From: Baylisascaris procyonis | Lineage: Eukaryota; Nematoda; Chromadorea; Rhabditida; Ascarididae | Length of the DNA stretch: 64,000 nucleotides | NCBI GenBank assembly: GCA_037389465.1 | Contig: JAZARR010000078.1 | Coordinates: 2,356,001-2,420,000 of the forward strand | Direction of reading: 5' to 3' | Shown here: positions 1 to 12,892 of the stretch, piece by piece | How positions within the stretch are numbered: position 1 is the first letter of the stretch | How the letters are laid out: every line of letters starts with the position of its first letter | Program-made: the position numbers and the translations under genes | The notes under the pieces: generated by a model | The model's database searches: none | Told to the model about the DNA's origin: nothing | The model's input: the letters and a program-made list of their open reading frames with translations, nothing else

Positions 1-21
1 AATTTTTTTTTTTTTTTGCAG

Positions 22-2198
22 GCGGGGTAAATTTCATGGCTTCACAGAGACACGCTTTTATTCGTTTATGCGAGGGCATTCATATCATTGCCCTAGCAGT
101 GGAACAATTTTCGTCAAGAATCTGTTTGCGCTATCGCCAGATGCGAATACGGTCGCTTGGTTCACGGCCAACCACGGCCCTGTTGCTCTAAGTTGTCTTG
201 CCTTCTAATTCGATGTCTTAGAGTATGGATAAAAATGCTCTTCTAATTTCGGTTGCCAGCGAGGACCGGAATTAATGTGCCGTAGAAATTTGGTCGTTTG
301 CGTCAGTAATCGTATTGTTGCATAGCGCGTTTCGAACAGCACGGTAGCATCTGAGGATGCAACCAGTAAAAGCGTACCTAAGAGTAAATGATGCTGTTTG
401 TATCTGCGACGCTTACAGAGCCATCGTCGGACACCCTCAAAGTTGGTCTAAACAAAGTCTGAGAATGTCTGATGATTGCTATCCCATCCGAAACGCGTCA
501 CAGGTACGAACGACATTCATGTATTCTTTGATGTATTCACAACGATCTGATCCAGAACTGCTAACACACTGATCACTCGCATTGGCCATGCTTCTTTTAT
601 GGTTTCGTCTCTTGGCGATTAATAGAATGCCAATCAGAAATTGCGTTCAATCGCTAGAAAAAAAATTTTTTTTAAGAGATTCACCAATTCCATCCATCAA
701 CTTACTTTTTTCGGTGAAATTTTCAGATGTGGCGATTCCCCGAAGCTATAAGTTTTATAAAGGTGGAATAATGCGAGATTCCTATGAATGCTGGCAAATG
801 CAACCTAATCACGCAGCTGAGGTGGTCGGTTTTGGTGTTGAGGATGGTATTCAATATTGGATTATGAAAAACAGCTGGGGCAGCTGGTATGCTTTTTTTC
901 AACTGCAATATTTCACTTGTGATCTTTTTTGCGTTAATTTTATGACACAAATTCAGTGAATGGTTTCTTCATAGTTGCACAACACTTAGGCTAAACACCT
1001 ATGGCACTTCGAAAAGATGGAAGGAAGAGGCAAGAGAAAACGGATGGAAATGTGAGGAACAAGGAATCCTCACTATGAAACCGATTAATTAGAATGGCTT
1101 TTAAATCAAGTGGGATTTTTTGCTTCTCTTCTTATTGGGGGAAGCTTTTTACCGTTGCAAATCCCTTGAAAACCCTTTTGCCGATGAAGACGATTATAGG
1201 CCAGGTTGACCCGATCGGATTATCAACATTCCTCCTTCATTAACTTTAAGAACCTCATTAATAAAGCTAGTACTCATGCCATCAAGCATCACTCAACTTA
1301 TGAGTAGAACAGTCGCATCTCCGCATGATTATTTCCTTTACAGTCAAACGTTGAACAAAATGGGCTTGATATGCTCAGGTCCACATTTACAGCACTTTTT
1401 TTAGTGAACATACTGAAAACTTTTGTGAACAGGAACGAAAATTTGAAAAAAAAATCAGTGACAAATTGCATAGTCTAATAAAAGATTGAAATCAAGTTAT
1501 ACCATGAAAGCATAAAGTATATGTATATACTACTTTATTTTATCATCCATTAGCATAAAATACACACAAACCTATTAGGAAACTCCAAGACTTAAAGGCG
1601 ATATTCCCAACCTTGAGAAACACATTCAAACTTAACGATACAAATACGAAATCGACTCATCTTACATACGAATGAATTGATCGTTAAGTACCATAGGTTT
1701 CCGTACTGATATGCACATCTCTCTATTCGGAATATATTTTCTCATATGATTGCAACAGTGACGTAAATGACAAATATAACATAAAAGGAATATATTAATA
1801 CTAACCGTCTATTATATCGGTGAGGCTTCCAGTCAACATTAAGCTATTAACATTCAAGTTTCTCGAGTCAAAGGCTCTATGCTGAATTTGCTTTGCACTG
1901 ACGATTCGACGCATCTAACGCATCGTTGTTCAACATCTAGTGCAATTTATTGCATTTTGAAGAGTGCATCACATTCTCTAGTGAATAACATGTTATTCAC
2001 TAGAGACTAACGTACTTTGGGAACCTATCCCTCATATTAGCGTGCATACTTCCTTCAAGTTGTGTTGCTGAGACGACTCGGAGTTAACGATGCTAATCCC
2101 TGAAATTTTGCAGGTGGGGCGAAAACGGGTTCTTCAGGATCGAAAGAGGCAAGAACGCATGCCAAATCGAAACTTTTGCTACCTCAGCCAGCGTCTGA
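22..2198 (+). CDS. papain-family (C1A) cysteine peptidase, 3' part, cut by window edge
   Basis: Seen: three exons in one frame, 22-191, 727-886 and 2114-2198 (TGA at 2196-2198). The joins are phase-consistent: A|AT codes Asn and TG|G codes Trp. The product carries the C1A tail: the GPVAL stretch before the active-site His, NHAAEVVGFG with the catalytic His, YWIMKNSWG with the catalytic Asn, then WWGENGFFRIERG and a CQIE ending. The catalytic Cys, propeptide and signal peptide lie to the left of the window and cannot be judged. The start of the first exon is inferred from the TTTTTTTGCAG acceptor at 10-21; its first 20 or so residues fit the family poorly. Known of the family: lysosomal or secreted endopeptidases, often expanded in parasitic nematodes. 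The second intron (887-2113) holds a 32-bp perfect palindrome. Which cathepsin subgroup it belongs to cannot be said from this part. Confidence 0.85.
1975..2006. repeat. 32-bp perfect palindrome
   Basis: Each half is TCTCTAGTGAATAACA read inward, meeting at ACATGT with no spacer. It lies in the last intron of the cysteine peptidase gene, about 107 bp before the last exon. Confidence 0.9.
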
Positions 2199-3439
2199 TT
2201 CTGCTCGTACCCAAACAACCCATAATTTTGAAAGGATTTCGTATCTCACTGAATTAGTACACCATTCATGAATCGGTAAATCTCTAATTTCCATTATAAA
2301 CGGCCTCTCAGCTAGCCACAACACCACGCAGCAATCGAGCATACGCATGCGGCATCTCACGAACGCCGCCGTAATTGACGTTTGAAGCAAGCACGTTCTT
2401 GCAATAGCGCCATAAAAATAAGCCATCACATATGACTTCGTCTCTTTTTATGCAAGAGAAGAGGGAGCTGCTGTCGTTAAAATAAAAATCACTGAAAGCC
2501 CAACACGACCCCTTAAATCCTTAACGATATGGTATCTAGAGCGCAGAATAATCGATCTCTTAGAGCCATTCCTCCCATTCCATCAACATTCACCACTCGA
2601 CATGAAAACGCGACATCAGAGCACCTTCGAATGCCATCGCTTTACGCTGCCTAATAGCGAACTGCCGAGGCTTACACACATTTGCCTACTTCACATTCCA
2701 GGAACCATGGCACACTGCGCTCCGAAGCGATGCCTTTAAATAAAACCATTCACATTCGACAACACAACCTGAATAAAGAGGAAAACGTCTATATGCATTC
2801 GTGTTGATTTGGTAAACTAAAAAAGAAAAGAAAAAGACAGCCACCCAGGTGATTATAGCGAATACCCCCGCTAACATCGTTACCACTAGGAATTGACACG
2901 ATGATCAACTATTAACGTTTCGACTCAAAATCAAATCATCATAGTCGTCGTCAATTCTCAAACATAAACATAAAAAGTCGATGTGAGTGAACAAGATTTA
3001 TTCGTCAGATGATGAACACAACTCGAGCGAAAAAAACGAGGCAAAACACTGCGCATCGAAAGCATCTCTGCGTTAAACAATGTAAAACGACATGACAATC
3101 AATAGCTCAAAACATCGAAAATATACAAAGCTGCAACTCTTCACTCACTTCAAAACACCATTCGAATTGCATAACCCGAAAGACAGTTGAAGAAGATGAC
3201 GATGCAGTTCAGAAAAGTTTACAGAGCAAGTAACAATCGAGAAATCGAGAATGATTTACAGCAAAGCGACCCCCTTCTAACGTTGAATAATGGCGTCTCT
3301 CCCAACCAACTATATCACAAACACTGGGAAAGTGAATAATCCTGAGAATATGTGACTCCGATCGGTGATCAAAAAACGACAAGTAAAACCCTTCCATAAA
3401 GAAACGTAGAATATGCACAGGTCTACAGCAGAACACACA
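2199..3439. other. convergent intergenic region between peptidase and dnj-13
   Basis: Tail-to-tail spacer between the + strand peptidase stop and the - strand Hsp40 stop. I see no convincing exon. Short open frames at 2184-2429, 2686-2886 and 3209-3436 have no splice support or family match. An AATAAA near 2482 (+) and a TTTATT near 2997 (AATAAA on the - strand) are possible poly(A) signals for the two genes. Confidence 0.6.
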
Positions 3440-6400
3440 CTACGCCGGCAGAGCGTTCATAATTAGTTCCTTCATTGGAGCCGGAATCACGTCTGGGAAC
3501 TTCACATCGAATTCCACTATCAAGTCGCCGCGTCTTCCTGGAATCTTCGGGTTCGGCAATCCCTGACCGGGAAGCCTGAAAATGAGCTCTTCCACCATTA
3601 TTTAGGACCTGAGAAAACAATGTAATTGCACATCACTGTTCATCATAAAACGAATGACTTGGGAATAAAAAGAGACACTGGTTACGCATTACTAGCCACT
3701 TCTAAACAATGCAGCTGAATAAGGGTACCTGAATGCTGATTATATTCATCAGCTGCTAAAACTGTCAATGTGAAGTCCGAATCTATACAGTGCGAAAACC
3801 AACCGCTTAGTAGTGTTCGGCTTCACGACTTCGGTAAGGCGCATCGGAATCGTCGTACCGTCCAGTGTGGGTACGCTGATCATTGTACCACAAAGCGCAT
3901 CTCGCAATGAAATCCTATGCACATACCGAATGTCGCTTCCTTCTCTCTACAAAAACCACCGCATTAAAAGTGATCCAAGTTGGAAATTATTGTTCTTATT
4001 TACCACAAGCCATCCTCTTCCCGTAAAACGTGAGAATGCATACAGTAAAATATGTTGTGATAGTTGCAAACAGGGGATCGTGCGAATAAAACGTATCTTC
4101 ACACATAGATGGGCAATCTGTAACACTCTTCATGCGACATTAAATCCTACCACGAATGAATAATTATTCAACACCCACGGAGCAAAACAATAAGGCGATC
4201 GGTCGCTTTTGGCCTCTTTTTCAAGCAATACAATACGGCAACCCACAGACAATTTTGGTCTTTTTTCAGCCTGGCCATAGTTTATTATGAGCACACAGCT
4301 GTTGAAAAAGATGACGCTCTCCATTTACGCATAGACAGACTTTTTCCTGTCTGAAAGCAAACGATATCTGACAAACAAACCCCTCCCTCTATATAAGCAC
4401 AAAGACAACGCAAAATGCTTGCTTAATTTTTCTCACTGACGAAATTTTGCACTTTAGTTTGTATGAAAAACGTACCTTGAATTTTGGATGAGGCTTGTCC
4501 TTGATGACGAAAACTATGTCAGCAGGTACGCGGCCTGCGTGCTGATCACCCTCCTTCGGGAACGTTATTTTCGTGCCGCTTTTCCAACCGGCTCTTATGT
4601 TCAACGTCAGAACCTTGTCCTCCACACGAGTCGACTGCCCGTCCGCATTCAATACCTTCCTGCAAGTTGCACCATAACAACAAGCTTCACATGGTTAAAC
4701 CAATCTGATCGCTCACTGTATTTACCATAGAATTCTTCGAAAGGAGTTGTGCCCAAAAAATTGCAAAAAGCGAATTTCTCCCGCAAAAATGACCGCTACG
4801 AGAGCAACGTTATACGAGAATCATACGAGTCTCAAAGAAAACGAACCAGAACCGGAAGGTTCATGCGAAAATTCAGACGACGAAAATTTACGTCACGTTT
4901 AATTCGTACGAAGTCAAATAAGAGAAAAATGCAACGCATCGAAAAACAACCTTTCCTTCAACACCCAACTACGCTATAGATCCTTTCGAGGTTTCTTCAG
5001 AAAGCCATTCGCCTCCTTTTTCTCGCTAACTTCATTCTCTCATCCCAATTCTCTAACGCGATCAAACAACATACGCTCACACTCCTCACCAAAAATGAAA
5101 ACATGCCTAGTGATCTTCATTTTCTTGGTGCAGCCTTTGTAGATGTCCTCCAACGAAACGAGTACATCGTGCTGTACGGTCGGATCCTGTCTCTGTCGGC
5201 GTGTGTGACCACCACTCATCCCGAAAGGCATTCCTAAAAGCAGGGCATGGTTCGAGAATAAACGCTGACAAATGCTCATAGCACACTCCACGCACATGCT
5301 CATAGCACACTCCACTATGGCTTGCTGTAGGAAAATTGTCCCAAGCCTACTCTTGCCGAAGAAATTAAAAGTTCTTAAAACAAATGGCGAAATACATCGT
5401 TACTTCAACAGAATTTTCTTTATTATTTTCCAATCGCGAAAACCTCACTGGAAAACATCAAGCCTTACGGCAAGCGAATCCTCCAAAGCACTCGTTAAAA
5501 ACAAAAAACTGCCACAGCAAAACGCTCCACAACAATGTGAACCCCTCCCCTCTCTACCCACCAGCAATTTCTCATTGAAAATAAACAAACCATGCCCATG
5601 ATTCCAACCCTCTCTTTAGATAAAAACTGTGCGCCCAAAATTTTTGAACCTCAAGACCATTCCTTCCTTTATTATTAGTTCCACACAGAGGTCTCACATC
5701 AATGGAGAATTCAAGCGAGCAACGAGGCGCCACTTGGCCTAGCCTGTTACTTCTTCAGAAAATCAAAAGCAACAGGCGATGAGTGAACAGTGGTGCAGTT
5801 GGTTAAAACCTCAAAAAGGCTTGTTGGGCGGCCTCAATCGAGTTAATTGAAATGCTAGCTTGCGCTAGAACAAAGGGCAAACACGCACTCCTCGGCGGTA
5901 AGTCGAATGACCAATCGTCAAACACGTCAAAAAAGAGAGGAGGCTCATAAAAAAAATGAGGCCACGGATCAAATCGATCAAAAAATACCGGAGGACCATC
6001 AAAAACAACGGGGGCACACCCTGAAATTAATTAATAATGTAACGACAAAACATCCCCAATATATAACACTAACTGGGTGGAACGGGAAAAACAGCTGCTG
6101 CGAAGCCGATACATTTTGCCGCAACAGTCGTAAGAAGCCCTCGTAATTTAGTCGCTTCATGGTGGTTTACATACGCAAACAACAAAAGCAAGCATATCCA
6201 CAGTTTGGTTTTATTTAGGATCACCTCCCCCACTTCCACTCCACTCTACTGTACCGGAACGGGAATGAAATAGTCTCCAGCTCCACAGCATACATATACA
6301 GGCCCATCTCGTCATGAGTCACTTCCGCTTCCATTGGCCGGGTTGACGGGTTCTGCTTGTAAGATTCAACTACTCATCTTTTCGTATTGGTTTCTGAGTT

Positions 6401-8136
6401 TCCTCCCGGTTACTCAAGTGAGGCCAAAACAGGCTGCAGAAATGCGTGCTGGAATACTTGCACGGCAAATAGTTCGGAAAATTCACTGCGGGTTAGTTTT
6501 TCAATAAGACCCATGAGTGTGCAAAACAATATCACAACTGCACGACTACTGTTTCATCAATCCCGTCTTGTCTGTCGCCAGTAAGCTCTAAGTCAGTCAG
6601 TTGTTACAGCAAACGTTGAGGATTCAAATGCTCGTATATTGGTGGCCACGATTTAGAAGCAAGTGGGCTCGTTGCTTGCCGAATGCGATTAGCAAAATAA
6701 AGAAAGAACAGCGGAAAGCTGGTGAACCAAACGCACCACCAAATCCATGCATGTCGTCACCTCCGGTTGAGAAGAATACTTGAGGACCTCCGCCGCCGTT
6801 GAAGAACGATGAGAACGGATCCTCTCCTCCACCGAAGAATTGTGCAAACATACGCATCGGGTCGCCTCTGAAACGCTTTACTGATGAATAAACTCCGACT
6901 GCCTTCCTAAGGAAAATGGCAGAATTATTAAGCAATTTATTTGTGGCTAAATCTCCCAATGACAAATCTTCAATAGCTTGCAGCAAGTCGAAGGGTTTCA
7001 CATTAATATTTAAGGCGTAACAAGTGCCCCTTTCTGCTGCCATAAAATAAGCTCTTCATGCTGCACTGGAAGATGATTAGCCATGAGGGAGGACTCCGAT
7101 ATACGAACATATAACTTATAGGTGACGCAGAATGAGAAGAGCTGAGATCGGCGGTTCCACACCTAATCAGAAGTCGCATTAGTGACTTTGAGGAACTGAA
7201 GCATGCCAAAATTAAACAAAACATACGAAGTTCTGACAGCAAACGAAAACGCCCTTTTGCTGGCGTTTTCAGATCCACGGTTTCTAAATTGCCGACCCAC
7301 AGCTTTAATCGCTGAGAAACTGCGCACTACGATCGGGCTACCACGAATAGGTAGATAATTCACATGTATGCCCTTCGATAACGACTTACTGGAATTCGTA
7401 GTGATAGCCACCGGGTCCGCCCGGTCCGCCCTCGCCACCTGCCTTCAGCCCATCTTCACCATACTTATCATAGATCTCCTTCTTCTTCGGGTCCGACAGA
7501 ACGTCATATGCTTCAGCTACCTCCTGAAAAATAACTGATTTAAAATGAGTTGTTATATGACAGGACAGCACGTTTCAGAACAAAAGCTGCTAAGGAGGAA
7601 CAACCCACTACAAACGTGTACAAGCACAAAACCAGAAAACTGTGGTGAACAGCAGAGACTTGGATATTACAACACAGAAAGGAGAGCTAACCTGGGTTAC
7701 ACCTGAGGAGGACCGGAAGACTAAGGTTGGCCTGGATGGGAAACTTCGTAGTATTTTGCGAGAATCATTCTACCCCCTGCGCCATCATTCTTTACTGAAG
7801 AGTCCACTAACTGATTTTGCTCTGGAGTAACTTCCGAGGATAAGTACCAAAGGAAGTAGATTCCGAAGGCCCTCATGCACGTTAACGCTTGCGAAGAAGT
7901 AACGCTAAATTAATGAACTTCTGGCACCACAAAAACTAACGTTCAACGTCGCATAAGCGACTGATATTAACACGAGAGTAAACAATCGGGGATTTCACCT
8001 TAAACTTCGCTTCTGCTCCAGGTTCCTTGTTCTTGTCCGGATGATACTTGAGGGCCATTTTGCGATACGCTTTCTTGATTTCATCTTCGGAAGCGCTCTT
8101 TGCTATACCCAATACTTTATAATAATCTTTGCCCAT
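3440..8136 (-). CDS. dnj-13: class II Hsp40 co-chaperone, DNJ-13/DNAJB1 type, complete
   Basis: Seen: seven exons on the minus strand, 8136-7999, 7523-7390, 6867-6728, 5233-5107, 4659-4476, 3946-3804 and 3575-3440, totalling 1002 nt (333 aa plus stop). This is close to human DNAJB1 (340 aa). An N-terminal J domain starts [11 protein letters not shown] with the HPD motif at residues 32-34. A Gly/Phe-rich linker follows ([26 protein letters not shown]). Then come the substrate-binding C-terminal domains without a Cys-rich zinc centre: [62 protein letters not shown] and RRGDLIVEF. Family role: delivers clients to cytosolic Hsp70 and stimulates its ATPase. The fourth intron is best read as GC-AG (see findings). 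No clear heat-shock element was seen upstream of the ATG. The symbol is by orthology to the C. elegans gene. Confidence 0.96.
5272..5315. repeat. 24-bp tandem duplication (1.8 copies)
   Basis: ATGCTCATAGCACACTCCAC occurs at 5272-5291 and again at 5296-5315, separated by GCAC, giving a 24-bp period. It lies in the third intron of dnj-13, about 40 bp upstream of the 5233-5107 exon in transcript sense, so it encodes nothing in the spliced mRNA. Confidence 0.85.
5791..5844 (+). repeat. possible tRNA-derived SINE-like head in dnj-13 intron
   Basis: TGGTGCAGTTGG at 5791-5802 resembles a pol III A box. About 40 bp later CCTCAATCGAGTT is a poor B-box match. No cloverleaf folds and no anticodon arm is evident, so this is not an active tRNA gene. 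A SINE fragment is one reading; chance is another. Confidence 0.2.
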
Positions 8137-11100
8137 CGCTATCCGAGCTCACTATGCCTCGTTCACAACAATACGCAGTATGCAACTGAAAATATATGTA
8201 GCGATAAATAACCACTCATCGCAAAACAATGGCCATAAACTATGCGACGCTGTAAAAGCTGCAATAACAGTGGCACCAACTCAAATTGCTTCAATATGCA
8301 ACGACTTCAAGTACTTCAATCTGCTCCCTTCTCCCCGTCGTATCTCCTCCACAAACTAACAGCAAAAGTGAATATTTCCTTTACGTTAAACATAAACACC
8401 AACAAAAGCAACAATCGATAAATTAATCTCAGCCCCTTTACGCAACTGGACAGTAGTGCTGGGCGCTGATCTAAGGCATCTTCAGTTCCTCATCAACATC
8501 CACCAACATGAAAGCCTACATGAAACGAAACATTGTAACCTCACCAAACTTCGAAATCAGATCTTTTTAAAAAAACCGTTGCGTAGGAACACAGCGGCGT
8601 AAGGTGCTTTGCCTCAATTACATTGGTAGCTCTGTTTAGCACTAATCATATACATGGCGAACAACAACAGGACCTCAACAATTAAAGTAGAAAACCTAAA
8701 AGTTGAACAACCATCTCCGTAATTTTATTCCCTATATTTTATTGCAAAGCTAAAATCTCGACTACTGCCTCATTTAACGTAGAGAATAAACCTTTTTTAG
8801 ACATATAAAATTAAGAGAGATGGTGGTACAAAGAGAAACAAACAGTATTCACTCAAAATTTTCATAACTGCGAAGTAGACAATTGAATAGGTTCAGCTAT
8901 CTAGCTATATGCATTCTACGTTAAATGCGATCTTGATCATGGTGCGAGTGGAATGGCATAGACTCTATTGCAATACTGCGAAGTTAGTATTCCTCAACTC
9001 CACAAAACAGATAAGTAACTGTAACCTTCCAACAACTCATGATTGTGCCACTTCACTGTTCTATTTAATTTTGCAGCCACTTAGGGAAAGAAAAAAAATT
9101 TTCATGAGAAAGTTTGCACTCATCAACATAAATAAAATACGGAAAAAGATATTAGACGTAGGAAAAGAACGAAAAAAAATTTTTCAGCAATAACCCTTCT
9201 AAGATGACAAATTTTATTTTTTATTGCACTAGGATGTTCTTTTGAAATATTTCGGCGAATATCACTTTTCTAGCAGGAATCTGGAACAACTTGTACAACG
9301 CAATTATTTATTGAATCGGCTACTTTGTAATAATAAAAACGTATACGAGCAACTTATTAAGAGTTATGTAACAACCGAAGCAAGTTGCTACACCACCAAT
9401 TACTAAAAGATTAAATCGGCCATAAGAGAAATCAACACTCCGAATAAGCCAGTAAACAAAAACGATGCGCATAAAATATAAATGATGCCCTCAACTAAGC
9501 ATACCGAATATATAATACGTATTCGTTGTCCTCTGCGCAACCCTTCAAGCGATCTTTAATTCAGGCATGACCACAGGCAAACTCTTCTCTGCTAATTATT
9601 GCCTCTAACACATAAATGATATTTAATGCCGTATAGGAAGCAAAAGTAAAGCTGATATTAGTAATCTGCCGCATATACTCAGCAGCACATCGTTTTTTTC
9701 ATTAGTTGCTTAAGCACCGTCACTATTTTAAAACTTGCGACGATAAATTTGAGGTGAATATGAAAAGAAAAAAAACGTCATAAAAATTACTATTCATAAA
9801 AAGAAAAGAAATTTCTAAGGAATCCCTAGAAAAAGCAATCCGGTGAAAAAAAATAAAATCTCATTCGCTAACGTCCTCATCAACCATGGATAGTTAGGTC
9901 AGCTGTCTACTTCTCCTGAATAACTTTCCAGGAACAACGACTAATTTTAATCACGTTTAGCGAAACTGTCGTCGCAAAAAAAAAACCGGAACACGGCAAT
10001 TATAAAAGAGAACAAGACTTCTACCAAATGACTAGGCACTTGGGATCACTATTGCAGTTTATAAATATTTAAAACGTCGAAGCATTCACGTGGCATGGAC
10101 AACACCATAGTGATACATTAGTTTCCCTTGAATTCGACCATCAATTACACCAATGCGTAATACACAAAAATGTGAAAGTGAATGTTGGCGAATGATGATC
10201 ACCATTTGAAAAGTGGGGCCTTGAGCGGCAATTGATATGCCGTCTCCTATCACATTCACGACCCAATTTACGAACATTAAAGCCAATGATACCTTACGCA
10301 CTTCCGATTGCAATGCTCACACAAGTAATACAACAATAGCTTGCCAATGGCAATAAGCAATCTCATCGAGAGCATATTCTAAAATTTATTCATCGATGTG
10401 AACCTAATTTGATGCTTCAACCCCAAAATAACAAAGAACGAACATAGTAAGAGAAGGCGCTGACTATTCTTCAATTCGAATTCCACATTAACTGATTCCT
10501 ATATCAAATGAAATTCTATATTAATGTTGAGTAAAATTCCAATATACGATGACTCGTTTAAAGCAAAAAACATTGACATTTCAAGAGAGAGAAAGAGAGA
10601 TATAAGAGTGTATAATTCAAATCGAAACCATACCGTTATGCTGAAACGTGGTTGCACTCATTTTGTAGCCCGAAAAATAATTACTAACATTTCGATGGAA
10701 TCATCTTACATCATTTCAAATAATTTAGCTCTCATCTCATTTAAATATATTCATTTGCACAAGGTTTTTTTTTTTTTTTTTTTTTAAATAATCTACTTAG
10801 TGATCGAAGGCTGAAAGCAGCAATTGAAAAGCTGCAAAAAACAATGCGCTACAAAGCATTTACTAGGCAATGAGTTCAAGAAAATGGGAAAAAAACTAAC
10901 ACATACAACGTGATTAGAGATATTATTGTTGCCACTGAGCAGAGATCATCCCGAAAAGTTGTGCATATAAAACAGCTAAAATGTGGAATTGTCCGCATAA
11001 GCTGCACAGCAAACTTTGTTCCATGATGTCATAATTACCAATTTCCTAATATTTTGCCATTGGGATCCTAGCATAAGTTGCGATTCAATCGACGACTCTT

Positions 11101-12770
11101 GCGATCTGGTGAATACGCAAACGCAAAAGCAGGCTTCTGATTGCAGAAAGCCTAAGGAATTACTTCTCAGTGAAGAAAGTTCGGCATGAAATTATTAATG
11201 CATCATGATAGGTGAAAGCAAGCAGGAATGTTGGATGAAAACAAAACGCAAGTGGAAAGATCATTCCGTAAGAGTGACATAAAACCCGTCAACAAGACCA
11301 TCAGATGCTTGGGCCAACGGGAAAAACGAATCCGATCGCAAATAATTGAGAAAAATGGGGAAAATTTTCTACGAAGACCTCACTGAGGACTGCACTGATA
11401 GAAGAACAACTGAAATGCTTTTATCGAATCCAAGCAGTCTACTTATAAGCCTCCTGAAAATGAAATAATCAAAGCTTTACATATCCACTTCCACACCCCA
11501 AAGGTGACGATGCAGATGAGGGGGTCCCATAGCTACGAAGAAAAAAGAAAAAATGAAGCACTAGCACAGTATATTTCGAGGGCATTGCTCCAGCATATTG
11601 TAGTGCCGTTGTACGTACCTGTATTTGCTTACAGGTTATGTTGTTGGTGATTTAAAGAGGTGATACTAACTTCGTTTCTATTAACATATGCTGTCACTCT
11701 CTTCACCCATTTTCATGCACCCTTTACTCACTTTTGAATCCTCTTTAAACCAAGACAAAATATGAAGTGGTGGAAAAAAAACACAAATTTAAGGTTCGCT
11801 AATAAATGCAAATATTATGTTCCACCTAAAAGATTTTGTCTACTAAAAAAGAATGCAATGTCTTCATCCAAACAATGAGGAAACTATATAGATCGACGGA
11901 CAACGTTATGATTTAAAAAAAAAAAGCATTCGCAATCAATGAATATATCACATGAAATGGGGTATGGAGCAGTGAAGAGAATTGATAACGTTGACCAATG
12001 GTCAAAATTTTTAATGCTCTTTAAAATATATAGGCGTGAATAAGTTAACGACAGAAACACTGCAAAATGATACAATAAAAAGTAACGCAAAGGCAATGAT
12101 AAGACGTTGATCAAAAAACATATGAACAAATTAGATGCCTCTTATTAGAAGCAAACTAGACGTCAAGAAATACAATCATATGTAAAGACTTCATGATTTC
12201 ATCCTGCTCCCTCCATCCTTTTTAGACTTGCAAAGAAACAACTTTTCAGCCCTTAATCAAGTTTTTTTTTTCGTGAAAATACAGTAAAAATTTTTTAAAA
12301 TTTTGCTCCTTAACAAAAATTCTATGCTATCAAACGCATAAAATCCCTTCATTTAAGCCCCATTATCATCAGCAGCCATCCCCCTTTCAAAATTTCAAAA
12401 CGACCATGGTGAAAGATAATATGTGGTAAACATGACAACCTTCAAAAATACAGCAGAAAATTATCCAGTAAAGTATGTTTGTTAATTTAATTTGGCAGGA
12501 CTTCATGCTATTTTTTGGCTTAAGGTCTATACGTCATGATCCTAAAACATGCGGAAGCAAACTTGTGCAAACGTTCAACTAACATCGGAGTAAACACTAC
12601 ACTAGCTTCCGCAAGATGGGGGCACCAAATGTCACAATTTTGTGGCACTTAATGATCTGAGTGGGAATGCTTTCATATACTGGCCTGACAAAACTCATGA
12701 AATGCGTTATCTGCATGCAGCTTGTAAGTTTCTAATTCGGATAGTTGTGCATAAATATTTCAATCATCAG

Positions 12771-12892
12771 GCGAAACCGGATCCAGGTTTGGGAGTGGTG
12801 CAGGAAAGAACACAGAAAGGATTTTGTTTGCGTGAAATAAAAGAGCATGAACGGGTAGAGGGATATATTTTTGACATTATATGCAAATCACG
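12771..12892 (+). CDS. orphan exon-like segment, unrecognised
   Basis: An open frame reads from ATCATCAG|GCG to TCACG|GTAAGTT, 122 nt with consensus acceptor and donor. It includes the charged peptide QERTQKGFCLREIKEHERVE. I do not recognise a family, and no partner exon with matching phase was found nearby on this strand. It may be an exon of an unfound gene or a chance frame. Confidence 0.25.

Noticed and set aside
3423..3620. 65-codon minus-strand frame starting MFSQVLNN
   Set aside because: It is a shifted frame over the last dnj-13 exon. The true frame reads [10 protein letters not shown] and ends at 3440.
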